From assembly GCA_021234155.1 (NCBI GenBank), contig JAJEKV010000011.1, forward strand, positions 8,851,132 to 8,915,131: DNA of 64,000 bases, written 5' to 3'. The notes under the pieces are model-generated. The model had not been told where the DNA came from. It saw only the letters and a program-made list of their open reading frames with translations, and searched no databases. Shown in pieces: positions 38,301-48,190 of this stretch. Source of the DNA: Isoetes taiwanensis. Its lineage: Eukaryota; Streptophyta; Lycopodiopsida; Isoetales; Isoetaceae. The stretch's first letter is position 1. Each line of letters starts with the position of its first letter. The position numbers and the translations under genes are program-made.

Positions 38301-41300
38301 TCCTTTGCCGTAAACACCAGATTTAGATCCGGCCAGTCTATTTGACACAGAACCTTCAGATCCACCACCAGATTCCGTCCAATTTGCAAAGCTACCAGTC
38401 TATACCCCTTCTTGCAAAGAAAACGAACCCTAATGCTTCAAATTGCAGCCAGTTCTTGGCTTGCCATATCCCATTCAATCTTCACTAAGAAACTGCATCC
38501 AGCTTCGAAGAAGATGTCAAGGCAAATCCGCCTTTCAGCTAATTGATCTTGCAAGAAACTCTTGCCAAGAAATCAGCTCGAATTCCTCCGATCCAGATTA
38601 CACCAGGATGCTGCCTGTGTCAATCTGATCCAGCCCTTGAAAGCTTGGCTCCTAAAAGCAAATTTTCTTGAAAATTTTGCTGATCAAAACCAAAACCAGA
38701 TCGATCCTACACTCTCTTCCTTCTTCATGTAGGCTCTGATACCATGATAGAATCCAGTGGGCTCATGAAGAATGCAAAGAAAGATGCAAGATACAAGCGC
38801 AAGCTAACCAATGCTATGTGGAGCGAATCACTCGTATGAGGCTTGACTCTGGCTAATATATGAAGTGCCATGTCAGCAGCAACAAATGATGACTAGCGTG
38901 CAAGCGTGCAGTGTGCCAGGTCAGCAAGCGTGACTACAGGCGTGCAGTGTGCCTAGTCATCATAACACATAGAATACAATATTCTAACAATTACTTTTCA
39001 GGAGAGTATATCTTCCAGGGCAAATGAACTACTGCTATATGTATTAAATAATTTGCAAGTGAAAGATCACCCCGCTCTGCTTCATGCAGTGGAGATTTCT
39101 CTGGTATGGAATCTTGGCCTTCGACGTACTTGTTGGAAAATCATGCTTTGTTTTTGTATGTTATTGGTTTCTTAGAATATTTAAAAGTTTGATGAGCGCC
39201 ATTACTGTGTCGCGTGATAAATTTAATGGCAGCTGAATCATATTAGAGAAAATGTAAGTCCTGTGTTGTGGTTTCTATTGCTTTCTATCAATATGTTTCA
39301 GGTCCCAAGCATGTGTCTGCATATGTCAATCTTTTGGACATTATGTTTGTGTTGTGATCTTTGAGCGGAAGGGATATATACCTGGCTCCAGAACATATAT
39401 GTTAGAATATTTATAATCATGCAGCCAGCCTGGTCTGGATTATTCTTTTTTCAGTTTTCCCACTTGTTTATTTACCTGTTTCCTAATATTTGCAATTTTT
39501 TATGGACAGTGCTTGATTGCAGCAGAAGAACTTGGTTTGGGTATAGATGTGGGCAGAACACTTGTTTTAGCAAATACTGTATTGAATACTAATTTGGATG
39601 AGCAGAAAGTGAAATTGATTTTCACGAAACTCAGTAAACAGATTAAGAGCAAGCCTTCAACATCAGCCACACAACACACTGTGCCATGCGAGATGTCATT
39701 GCAAAATGAAGCTTCTAGTCAATCTGCTCAAGTGCTAGCAAATACAATAGAGGAGTTGAGAAAATATCAGAGGGAAAGCATAAAGAGATTGATGGATAGC
39801 CAGAAGCAGCAACTTCTAATATTCCAGCAAAAAGCAAGTGAGGCAAGAAATATTCTTAACGGCGGACGACATGGACTTTTTACTTCCAGTATTCAACCTG
39901 TGTGTAGTAGTTTAGAGGTTATGGGGGAGTGCAATGTATCTCAAAATAGATCCCTTGAAATGGTTATTAAGGAACGGGAAGTTAAACTCAGGAGTCAACA
40001 GAAAGATGTTGATGACAGATTAAACAGGTATTTTAGTAGGCTACTTCAAGAAACAAATGATGGACAAATACCCCATGGAGAGGTCATGGAACGAGCTTTG
40101 TTATTCCAACATGAGATGGATAAAGAGCATGAGACATTTTTGGATGATTTAAAAAACTTCTTTGCGTCTGCATTGCAGAATGAACATCAAGTTCCTGATG
40201 AATTTCTGGCAGCTGGTACATTAGAGCATTGTTGGTATAATCTTGCCCCAGAACTTGACAATGGTTCGGTACTAGTGGACACTGTGGCCACGGTGCAAGT
40301 AGAACCCACTTCTCAGACTTCATCTGTATGTTCAGTTCCATTATTGCACGATCCATTACATTCAATATCCCCTCTCGGACAGCAAGGGCTGGTATCTGAA
40401 CAAGTTGCAGAATTTACACAAACTGGTACTGACCATTTGGAGCAGCATATCCCAGCTACTGCATCCTGCTCTCAAATGTTGGTTGAAGGAAGTGGCTGCG
40501 ATTTGTTAGATGTGTTGGCCCCTCAGGCATTGGCATCAATGGATGGAAGTCGATCAACTCTGAACCTTCCAATAACAGTTCAACATTCTACATTAATTCC
40601 TAATAATACAGGAGCTGGATCTGGCCAATCCCATGCACCTCGAACTTTAAATGGTGTTTCCAGTTTTGGAATTTCACCAGCACTGGATCCACTTCAGAAT
40701 GAGGAGATAAGACTTAAGGAGGAGCAGGAAAAACTGTGGAAAGCATTTGAAAATCAGGTTTACTTCCTTGTCACATGCTAAGCTATCAATTATATTCTTT
40801 GTAAGAAGTGTCTATAAATGTAGCAGGATGCCAGCTTAAACTGCCTCTGTTGGTCTACAGAATGCCCAGATCAAACAAGAGTATGAACTTGAAGAGAGTG
40901 CCTTGAAGAAAAAATATGAGGCACGTTTACAGGAAAAGGAGCGGGATTTTGGTAAAAGATATGAGGGCCTTCATCGAAGCATCACAAAGATTGAAAGTAA
41001 TCGCCGTCTCGCAGATGCACTGAGAGCTAAAGACGCGTTTGCTGCTGGAGCAGCAAGAGGTATATTGTCTTGATTTGAATGGGACAGAAGGTATAGCCTT
41101 ACCTGTATTAACTACTTCTCTGTTTTTGGAGTTGCAGTTGAAGTTACCAGTGGTGTTAGGACAGCTGGGTTGGGTACAGGTTTGGCATTTGTACCAAATC
41201 ATTTACCAGTACATGCACATAATGGTAGGGTTGTTGAACAGACCACATTTAGCAACGCTGAGCTTTCATGGAGTACTGCAACTACATTGCTGGGTCGTTA

Positions 41301-41301
41301 A
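26342..41301 (+). CDS. MOM1: MOM1-like chromatin silencing protein with PWWP, PHD and tandem chromodomains
   Basis: Seventeen phase-consistent GT-AG exons: 26342-26446, 26666-26820, 27058-27399, 27476-27823, 27887-28259, 28616-28879, 28944-29096, 31731-31982, 32250-32393, 32479-32796, 34519-34692, 34779-35805, 35879-36084, 39002-39103, 39510-40757, 40861-41059, 41138-41301 (about 1857 aa). Domains: PWWP-like (about 17-115; WWPGMLL, LRPFGEN); PHD finger (about 302-350, CEPC...CCDGVGC...WYCPDC, the usual His being Lys); two CHD3-type chromodomains (about 355-525; FVKWKGQ, FKWKGLGYDQCTWE); SNF2-like region (about 540-1050). The Walker A is gone (NGIVVYEASQ), DEAH reads DEGS, and helicase-C motifs are degraded, although CCNHPYL remains. 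So it should not remodel by ATP hydrolysis, like Arabidopsis MOM1. The following block (LLHAVEISLCLIAAEELG) matches the MOM1 post-helicase region. Coiled coils occupy about 1390-1520 and 1715-1790. Likely role: RNA-directed or DNA-methylation-linked transcriptional silencing in the nucleus. The start ATG is tentative. Confidence 0.85.
28278..28515. repeat. Intronic tandem duplication (about 118 bp x 2)
   Basis: Two diverged copies of a unit beginning CCTTATGAATGGTRTATGA and containing CAAGATCATGGTGTRT and TTATATTGGATC lie in intron 5 of the MOM1-like gene, between the two chromodomain exons. No splice signal is disturbed. Confidence 0.75.
29160..29480 (+). mobile_element. LINE reverse-transcriptase remnant in MOM1-like intron 7
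   Basis: In the 2.6-kb intron that follows the lost Walker A exon, the plus strand reads ACHLSPTFFGLDIDEL (about 29252-29300) and LQLSLQKTKVILF (about 29385-29425). These are the same two palm-domain blocks seen in the 5' LINE of this window. The remainder is unrecognisable. An old insertion enlarging the intron is the simplest reading. Confidence 0.6.
33030..33900 (+). mobile_element. Decayed Copia-like gag-pol remnant in MOM1-like intron 10
   Basis: With stops and frameshifts, a zinc-knuckle phrase RCGSKGHCKFQCRDYK is legible at about 33083-33130. Pol-like pieces follow (VNGWDV, QLGLLATGHI) to about 33500. The intron (32797-34518) is unusually long because of this. No LTRs were seen, and confidence is low beyond the zinc knuckle. 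Confidence 0.4.
36150..36395 (-). repeat. 3' LTR of the Copia-like element
   Basis: Pairs with 38745-38989. It differs by a TT-for-G change near position 82 of the repeat and one A/G difference in GACTAGCATGC. It is preceded, in element orientation, by the polypurine tract. Confidence 0.92.
36523..37494 (-). CDS. Unassigned 323-codon ORF inside the Copia-like element
   Basis: This is the largest frame in the element, downstream of gag and overlapping it by about 107 bp in another frame. I do not recognise it. The N-terminal 150 residues are acidic and low in conservation signals (many D, E, Q). The C-terminal half looks folded, with phrases such as LRNQVLVALELLKSS, PHLFQGQFQTHEQIL, RAHIGVMHDCLKFPSAK and CREWYRGRKIWFK. 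It has no D-S/T-G protease triad, HHCC or DDE integrase, YxDD RT box, signal peptide or membrane helix. It could be a captured host fragment or an element-specific accessory protein. The overlap with gag suggests a frameshift in a once-continuous Gag-X protein. Confidence 0.5.
   Translation of the reverse strand: MILHLILVVSGNILEEAISMGNAQVLDQSDLLPAANTSFQSCKGISPSIFSDLDLQYEMLDSTCLLENNEITDQFRETTEFMEIAASTDLEQHQDVIVESEQNDLHVACLHQHRDEIFEHQVYTADFKDELVLQLPWMDIYEQNAGFSSIITKVSKHQVDFPLYIHLHIPFACTHDGKVEDHSNLDDCLGYISYPGIGGLTNRLKVSYRCLHLRNQVLVALELLKSSNLISSHDLAANSPHLFQGQFQTHEQILISEMSKGTGRAHIGVMHDCLKFPSAKILAEQFQFFKLKCSSKGMHFSVGSQDKCREWYRGRKIWFKTNI
37388..37894 (-). CDS. gag: Copia-type Gag N-terminal domain
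   Basis: This 168-codon frame carries the N-terminal Copia Gag (DUF4219/UBN2-like) signature. It reads KFLNGQNYEEWRFHMTWALL near residues 16-35, then DLWHVARGQ, and KIWQATFCSSQELWDYLRSE corresponding to the 'aWdaLrxxy' helix. A Lys/Gln/Glu-rich linker follows, and no zinc knuckle is present. Gag would package element RNA in cytoplasmic particles. The frame ends early in a shifted tail (SSIGPIRSPSCC) where it overlaps the next ORF. This is consistent with a non-autonomous, partly decayed element. Confidence 0.75.
   Translation of the reverse strand: MIQDGLYEIVALLKDKFLNGQNYEEWRFHMTWALLSQDLWHVARGQHLSEITLDKDYLVSKSIKLTIEYPLSLKIWQATFCSSQELWDYLRSEFGQDNQHKKKQQTKEKEKRLESSLTVSSDRSNCMLPVPEIHDFTSDSSCLRKHFGRGYIYGQCSSIGPIRSPSCC
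38745..38989 (-). repeat. 5' LTR of the Copia-like element
   Basis: Adjacent to the tRNA-iMet primer-binding site at 38732-38744. It should contain the antisense promoter for the element within the host intron. Its last bases, TTCTAACA, lie directly upstream of the host 3' splice site. Confidence 0.92.
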
Positions 41302-41655
41302 GCAATTTTTGGGCCCACAGATATGCAGCTTGCAGATAGTGATATGATAGGAGCAAACCAATTATCAGACTTCCATGCATGCAACGTGCCAACAAGTTTT
41401 GCTTTACAAGATTTCGAGCTTAGAATTCCAGGATGCGCTACAATCCCAATGCATGTAACCACAGCCTTGGTTGGTACTCCAGTGTATACAGCATCAGTGA
41501 TGACAGCGAGCTGTCCAGGTACTGCAACAGAAACTATTGGGTCTACTCTAGATCCCGATTGGGTGCATGGTACTGCATCAGAAACTATTGGGTCAGCTGT
41601 AGATTCCGATTGGTTACGTCTTTGCACGGAAGTCAATGGGTTTCTCAGGTGGTGA
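41302..41655 (+). pseudogene. In-frame continuation of the MOM1-like CDS after a TAA stop
   Basis: The reading frame of the last MOM1-like exon stays open for 117 more codons after a single TAA (41299-41301). It contains an imperfect internal duplication (GTATETIGSTLDPDWVH, then GTASETIGSAVDSDW). Splicing around the stop was considered, but no GT-AG intron of workable size fits. It may be a lost C-terminal tail, or 3' UTR that happens to be open. Confidence 0.45.
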
Positions 41656-42073
41656 TTGACACAGTGCATAGAATCTTAGGAAGAAAGAACCATTCACAGG
41701 AATGGTTATTTTACATGTGTATTATACTGTAAATACGCCGCAGTTCTAACTTCTTGCAAAACAGAATATTAGAGACTGCATAAAAGGTTTTCAATGGCAA
41801 TCAAGGCAACCATTTTTTGTAGGCGATATACAGATCACAGGATATACAGATCACAGGGCAGAGAAGTTCTGGACTTTCTCTTCTTTTTGCCTCACAACCC
41901 ACAGACAAATCCCATTAATTAGTAAAAAATGGGCAAGCTTTCCCTATTGTAAAATATATAGCTGGAATACTAGCAGAGATGACGAGTCACTAATTCTCAC
42001 CACCAACCTTATGCTTGTTTAAGTGGAGGAGGTGGAGGTGCCCTAGAATCAAGGGCGAGAATCCAATGGCGGT

Positions 42074-42208
42074 GTAGGTATAGTGGACTAGGATTGGTTG
42101 AAAGCATAATATAATCAAGTGGTATAGTGGACTAGGATTGGCTGAAAGCATAATATAATCAAGTGGTATAGTGGACTAGGATTGGCTGAAAGCATAATAT
42201 AATCAAGT
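42074..42208. repeat. Tandem repeat, 45 bp x 3
   Basis: Three nearly identical units of GGTATAGTGGACTAGGATTG...GAAAGCATAATATAATCAAGT lie downstream of the MOM1-like gene. The first unit differs by one base (GGTTG for GGCTG), so the array is young. Confidence 0.9.
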
Positions 42209-42298
42209 GCTAATGCACTTTCGATTGCTTTTGGATCTTTATTGTTGTTGAAACTGTGTTGGCCGACTAAAAGCCCTATTGTTCCTATTAATTTCAAG

Positions 42299-42738
42299 GG
42301 AAAAACTCCAAAATACTTTTATGTTTTTGCTAAAATTGCCAAAACGCCCTTAGTTTTGGGGGTATTTTGATGGAAATAACTGTAACGTTTTTGCAATGAT
42401 CCAAATGGGAATATGTGTTTCAGATGCATTGTAGAAAAGGATGAGACCTTTCTGTCAAAGTTAAGATCGCCTGAATCGGTGTACGCAATTACAAGTTATA
42501 TTATTCATAAATACACAAAAAAAATGTAAGGATGTAGGAGACCATAGCTTAAAATTCTGAGCTTCGATTTAGGTGATTTTAGATGGAAAGGTTTCATCCT
42601 CCTCTATAATATATTTGAAGAATACATTCCTATTTAGATTATCGTAAAAAAGTTACGGTTATTTCCATAAAATATCCTCAAAACTAAGGGCGTTTGGGAA
42701 AATTTAGCAAAACATAAGGGTACTTTGGAGTTTTTTCC
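42299..42738. mobile_element. Foldback MITE with about 120-bp inverted arms
   Basis: The left arm starts GGAAAAACTCCAAAATAC and the right arm is its inverse (…GTACTTTGGAGTTTTTTCC). Both arms carry inverted copies of AACGCCCTTAGTTTTG and ATGGAAATAACYGTAAC. The middle about 200 bp has no coding potential. Long arms and lack of a gene fit a foldback/Mutator-like MITE. Flanking duplication not resolved. Confidence 0.8.
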
Positions 42739-43979
42739 TGATTACAATTGTTTGTATTATTTTGAGATTGCGTTTGTTGGTGTAGCTCATGTTTATTAGG
42801 TTGAAGTTACTACGTGGATATTCTTATGGATGTCTAAGACACTTGTGGTGCATAGAATGATGCAAGCTGCAAATGTGAAGAGGTCGAAACACACCGGATC
42901 ATTAGTGGGAAACTTTTGGCATGTATAGATTGTGCAAGAGGGTTTAAGGATAGGAAGTACGGCTCTAACCCTCATGTTAGAAATGATCAAGCTTATATTA
43001 GCGTGAAGGTTGCCTTTCAGCAATTTGTTCTAGGTTAATTTCAATGACTATGTGGTACTTATGCAGGAGGGGCATAATGGATATTGCGGAGAATGTGTGC
43101 ATATGTATGGTTAGGGTGCAGCTTTTATAGGTTTACGAGGCAGTGTGTGAGCACTTTGGAGATCCAACATCCAACGCAATAGCTTCTCATTTGCACTCAG
43201 AATATAGACCTCACAAAGGTTCAATCTCATTATCGTTGCACAGTTATATCTTAAAATAGTTTAAACTAACCTATTGAATAAGGCCAGAACCAAACCATCG
43301 AGTGGGTAGAACATGCTACAAAATCCATCAAGGCTCTTGTTCATTTTTGCCCATGTTAAATTTTAGATTGTTTGGTTAAATCCTGGTTGTCGAGGCTCTT
43401 GTTCATCTTTGCCCATATTAACTTTTTGTTCTTTAAAACTCTGGTTAAATTCTAGTTATCATTTTACAAGGGTGTTTTTTCTTTCCAACTTGCAAAGACA
43501 GGCCACAAATTTCCAACCATACAAATTATCCAATTTCAATAACTAGGCACCACAATATCCCCAAGAAAAAAGAAAAAATTTGCCCATCCTGCTCTTATTG
43601 TCATCAGTTCCATGACAAATTCATAACAATTGCACCATAAGCTAAGCTGGATTGATAATAGACATTATAAAATCGAGATTTAGCACACAATACATCAAAC
43701 TCGCCTTCTCAAGCACCTTTGTCCAGAATGAGATATTTTTGTCTTAAGAGCAACAGGATTGTAAGGGTTTCGTATTCCTTACTCCACAGTCAAATAGTAT
43801 ACCAATATGAGGTGCTAAAATAAAGTCCACAACAATGGAAGGAGGTCAAATGCTACCTGCATCAAATCAAGTTTACATCTACCAAAAGCTAGCAGTAATA
43901 ATCAATCACAAGCGTCAGATGGATTTTTTTGGTGGTTTTTGAGGTGAAAACAGTGTTCTGTAATTAATAGCAATAGTTA

Positions 43980-44460
43980 TTATCAAATAATTCTTTTGTA
44001 CTAATTCTGATGCTATGTCTGACGCTATGGATGGCGCTATATCATTTTAACCAAACTAAAACTATAATTGACGCTATAGCTGACACAAGAGCTGATGCAC
44101 TACGATCAAAGGTGTTAGCATCAGGTTCAAGCATAAATGCCATCTGACTCTAATATGGGCATTGAATCTAATGTTGGGCTTGACTCTATGTCTGAGTTTA
44201 ATGTTGACCTCTATTCTGACTCTAAAGTGGCTTTGTGTCTGGCACTATCTTTGGTTCTAATTCTGACTCTACTACTGACTCTATCTTTGATGCTATTATT
44301 GACTCTATATCTAACCCTACATCTGACACTAAATTTGGTTCTAATTCTGACTCTACTACTGACTTTACGCTTGATGCAACTATTGACTCTATATCTTACC
44401 CTATGTCTGATGCTACGTTGACCCATACAATTAAGTATTATGAACTCTACTATTCGTGCT
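43980..44460. repeat. Degenerate minisatellite built on GACTCTA, with an 84-bp higher-order unit
   Basis: The region repeats short words TCTGACTCTA/TTGACTCTA. A longer unit of about 84 bp starting TTTGGTTCTAATTCTGACTC occurs twice (about 44251 and 44334). One plus-strand frame of 75 codons is Ser/Asp/Thr-rich with a 28-residue period (FGSNSDSTTD...FDAIIDSIS), a consequence of the repeat. I treat it as repeat, not gene. Confidence 0.7.
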
Positions 44461-44880
44461 AATATGTGATCTCATTCTTGTCTTACACTATCTCTAGATT
44501 TGATGTTATCATTGACTAGTTCTATATGATTGACTTATATAGTATACACTCTGACTAGTCAAGCACTTTACTATAGATTTTAAAACTTTTTGAATGATCT
44601 CCGATGCAAAGATACCAAAAAAGAACTCACTTGCCATCTATGTAAAGAATCGTTTGCCTTTAAAATCTTAATATAATTATTCTTTTTCTTGATTTTTCAC
44701 TTTCTCAAAGTCTTCATTTCATATCATCATATATGGCTAGAAACAAGGCTATGAATATACCATAAATTATGCATTATCTTATTTATCTCATATGCTTCAA
44801 AAGTTCTTCAATGCAATAACAATAGCAATTGTATGAAGAGTATTTCAGTACAATATTAACTAACGACAATTAAGTATACT

Positions 44881-47800
44881 TCAAAAACTTTTGAAGTAGC
44901 CTTTAGTAATGTCATATAGCAACTCACGCTCAACCTCTTCTGTGTCATCATCATCCAATTGCAAAAGGAGCCACCATTTATGTCTCTCTGTCCGACTTTC
45001 GCTATCATTCTCCTCATCAAAGTAATCATCAAATATCTGATGTTCTAAGCTATGCATTATTGAAGACGTCAACTGAAGGTCTTGATGGTCCTCTACTTAT
45101 GAATCATGCTCATGATCAATGACTTCTTCAACTGGGTTAATCAAGTCAACTCGCAAGGAAGCGGGAGTCTATCAGCTGATGATCCTTGTGTATCATCATT
45201 AGTATCATTGAGGATAGGCATGACAATAACTCTTCGAAAAGTTGGTTGTGAATGAACCACTATCCGCCATTTCTTATCCCTACGATTATCATGGAAAAAA
45301 ACTTGCTTTACCTGACTAGGAAATATAAAAGGCTCGTCCAGATCCCTTAAGACATGTGAAGTATCTACCTCATAGATTCCAGAAGGGTGTGCTCGAATGC
45401 TTTAATTTCTTCCTTGGGTTTGTGTTTTGAACCATTTGGAATGAACGAAAGTTCAAGTCCATGATTTTGGTAATAACTCCAACATACTCCACATTGCCGT
45501 CAATAGGATTTATGTCACTCGAACTGCATTGACTCTTTCAAAGAAAAGAAGCAATTATTCCAGAGTCAAAAGTGACACGATCTTTATTAACTTTCTCAAT
45601 ACGAAAGTGTTGTCCATGCGCCCACATTGAAGAATGGTATCTTATCTGTAGATAAGTGAGACGGAGAAACATTATTTGTAGTTTCAAACATAATACATGT
45701 CAATTCTCTATATTATGAATGTTATCTTCCTCTCACAACTTATCTCCTGTTTTCCCGTGCATATGCTTCTCTAGCCATTCTCCTTTCATCACAAGCTTTC
45801 TCATATAACTCATGCCATCATCTGAGGCTTTCAGTATTATTAATAATGGCAACAAATTCTTCGTCACTTAGCTTTCGGCCTTTCTTAACCAATCCTTCTG
45901 ATACTTCACCTTCTAACTCTTCTTCAATCCTTTTTCCATATTCTAGGTGCATTAGGATGTATTGAGGCCATAGCTTTTGTAAGAAAAAGTAGCGTCTCTC
46001 GTACCAAATCTCCCTCAGTAATACAACCTTCGGTCTTTGCCATTTGCCGTACAAATCCTTTCAAGACTTTCATGTATCTCTCCAAAAAGAATATCCACCT
46101 TGATAGAGCCAGACCAACAAGCATAATTTCTCGTGGCAAATGTAATAGTAGATGTACCTAAGACAAAAACATCAATCATCTCATATTTTATCGTAATCTA
46201 TAAGTGTCTTGTACTTACTTGTGATCAAAGAAGCTGGTGGGAAAAAACATCTCAAGCATACACAAAGTCTCTACAATTTCGACTTCCATTGCAGGATATC
46301 TTCCAGATTAATTTCCTTTGATGATACCCATCGAGAGAATTTGCCAAGTTTGTAAATAATTTTACGTACGGATGGTGTAAGACAGTTTTCAATAGCACAA
46401 GGAAGAAGAATGTTGCATCCACACAAATAGAACATGAGTTTGCAAGAAAAAAAACCAAATGGGTAATGCTAACGATAAACCTGTAAGAATTTGTACCAAT
46501 CATGTATCTTCAATCCCTTAAATGTATCCTCCTCTGTAAAAGCCCATTTTAGAGATGCCCCATAACCCGTAGGTGTGCACATTTATTAACAACATTTTTT
46601 ACTTGAATAAGCTCTTGTTTTATCAAAACCCATGGGCCTTGTCGAATAAGAGGTGTTTCGCCTTCTTTTTCAATTGGCCATAACTCAGGCGGGTGAAAGC
46701 ATGCTACGGTGTACCACTTTTGGAACCCTCAAAAGTATCTTCACTGGGTACTTTTAAAACTGGTACTTTCTGTTTTTTCTTCCCATTAAAATCAATTCAA
46801 AACTTTTGAATTGAAGGTCAATAACATGCCAATCTATAGTATTAGATGATAACAATACTATTAGAGACTAAAATTAATGAATCAACTCTCGAACTTATTG
46901 TTTATTGAGACATTTATGCAAGTTCCCAGTACCCAGTGCTGGGTAATTTTTTGGGTAGTTTTGCACTCCCTAAATAGAACTTTAGATGGTACACCCTAGC
47001 ATGCTTTTATTATTTGTCGTTGCTTGAGGTCATATCTTGCGTTTAGTGTCTCACACTCTCCCCTCAAATGCCGCCATAAATAATGTGCAACATTCTTGAA
47101 AATGTGCATTACAACTTTTAGGTCACGCCAATAGTCTAGTCGATAGAATATTGACAATCTCTTCATTCCAAGTGGAGGAGAGAGAGGCGTTAGTACTTTT
47201 GGTTGGTTTGTTCTGTCATTACCACGAAGAGAGTGACCATCTGGCAAATACTTTTGATGCCCTTTGTAAATCATCTTTGACAAATGTTTTGAGCCATATG
47301 AATCACCACATGTTGGACGACCACAAGCAGCTTTAGTTTGTAAACCTATATGACCCATAGATAAGTATTAATACATCATTAAAATAAAGATAAATGCTAA
47401 AATTGATGTAAGCGCCTGAGGGGACATTAAACCTAGAATAATTGTGCATCGTAAAACATAAGATCCCATGGAATCTAAAAACATGGGGTTCTTTCACTAT
47501 GTCGTACATTTTAATTCCTTTCCACAATGCCTCTAGCTCCTCAACAAGGTGCTCCATGTGAACATCTATTCTTCACTTGATACTTCCCTATCGATGACAA
47601 TTGAAAGATATATAAGAAAAATACATAAAAACATAGTGAAGAATATAACAAACGTCTTATAAAACTCAAACATTTATATACTTGGTACAATAAGTGTTGA
47701 CATCATATGCCCCGGCTTAGTTGCCATCCAAGGTGGAATGTTGTAATTAATAATAATAATGGGCCAAACACTATGTGAGGATGACATCGTACCAAATGGA

Positions 47801-48190
47801 CAAATACCATCCATCCCAAGTGCAAGGCGTATATTTCTTGGTTCCTCCTTGAAAATGGGCCATTTGTCTTCAATGTGCTTCAAGGCTTCGCCATCAACAT
47901 GAATTCTTATGATGTCATCTTTGCTCCTATGTGTTGCATGGAATCCATAAATATTGCAAGTGATTAAATATGTGTTGTAGACGAGGGATGTTTGGCATAT
48001 GCCTTAACACCTTCTTAGGTACTTCTATTTATATATCGCCAACGTATCTTGGTTCTTTGCATTTTGGACATTCTTGCATATTCTTATATTCATTGCAAAA
48101 TAGGAAACAATCGTTTGGACATGCACGCATACAATTATATTCCAATCGTTGCCATTTTATTTTTCATGCAGCAAAAACTGCATTAAAATG
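44881..48190 (-). mobile_element. CACTA (En/Spm) transposase relic
   Basis: Read on the minus strand with frameshifts, the order is that of a plant CACTA TnpD-like transposase. ACPNDCFLFCNEYKNMQECP, then KCKEPRYVG, lies at about 48125-48045 (zinc-ribbon-like). The Transposase_21 core follows at about 47883-47000 (EEPRNIRLALGMDGICPFGT, SVWPIIIINYNIPPWM, GHQKYLPDGHSLRG, VVMHIFKNVAHYLWRHLRGE). DUF4218-like sequence lies at about 46500-45900 (FLERYMKVLKGFVRQMAKTE, GCITEGDLVRETLLF). DUF4216-like sequence lies at about 45560-45160 (VEYVGVITKIMDLNF, EPFIFPSQVKQVFFHD). Every domain is split by stops. A smaller MITE sits between the transposase core and DUF4218. The element's own CACTA termini were not found. 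Confidence 0.8.
46696..47006. mobile_element. MITE nested in the CACTA relic
   Basis: AAAGCATGCTACGGTGTACCA at the left end is matched inverted at the right end (TGGTACACCCTAGCATGCTTT). Subterminal CACTGGGTA/TACCCAGTG words are also inverted. It contains no coding sequence and interrupts the order of CACTA domains, so it inserted after the host element or was carried by it. Confidence 0.75.

Larger units (their letters stand above)
36150..38989 (-). mobile_element. Non-autonomous Copia LTR retrotransposon in MOM1-like intron 13
   Basis: Two direct LTRs (36150-36395 and 38745-38989, about 245 bp, differing at about three positions) begin TGATAGAAT and end ATTCTAACA on the plus strand. A perfect 5-bp target duplication ATTAC flanks the element (36145-36149 and 38990-38994). 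The element reads on the minus strand. The primer-binding site TGGTATCAGAGCC, complementary to initiator Met-tRNA, directly follows the 5' LTR (plus 38732-38744). The polypurine tract AGGGGGGA precedes the 3' LTR (plus 36396-36403). It encodes a truncated Copia-type Gag and an unassigned frame but no protease, integrase or RT, so it needs partners to move. About 99% LTR identity indicates a recent insertion. It lies 12 bp before exon 14 of the host gene, in antisense orientation. Confidence 0.93.
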
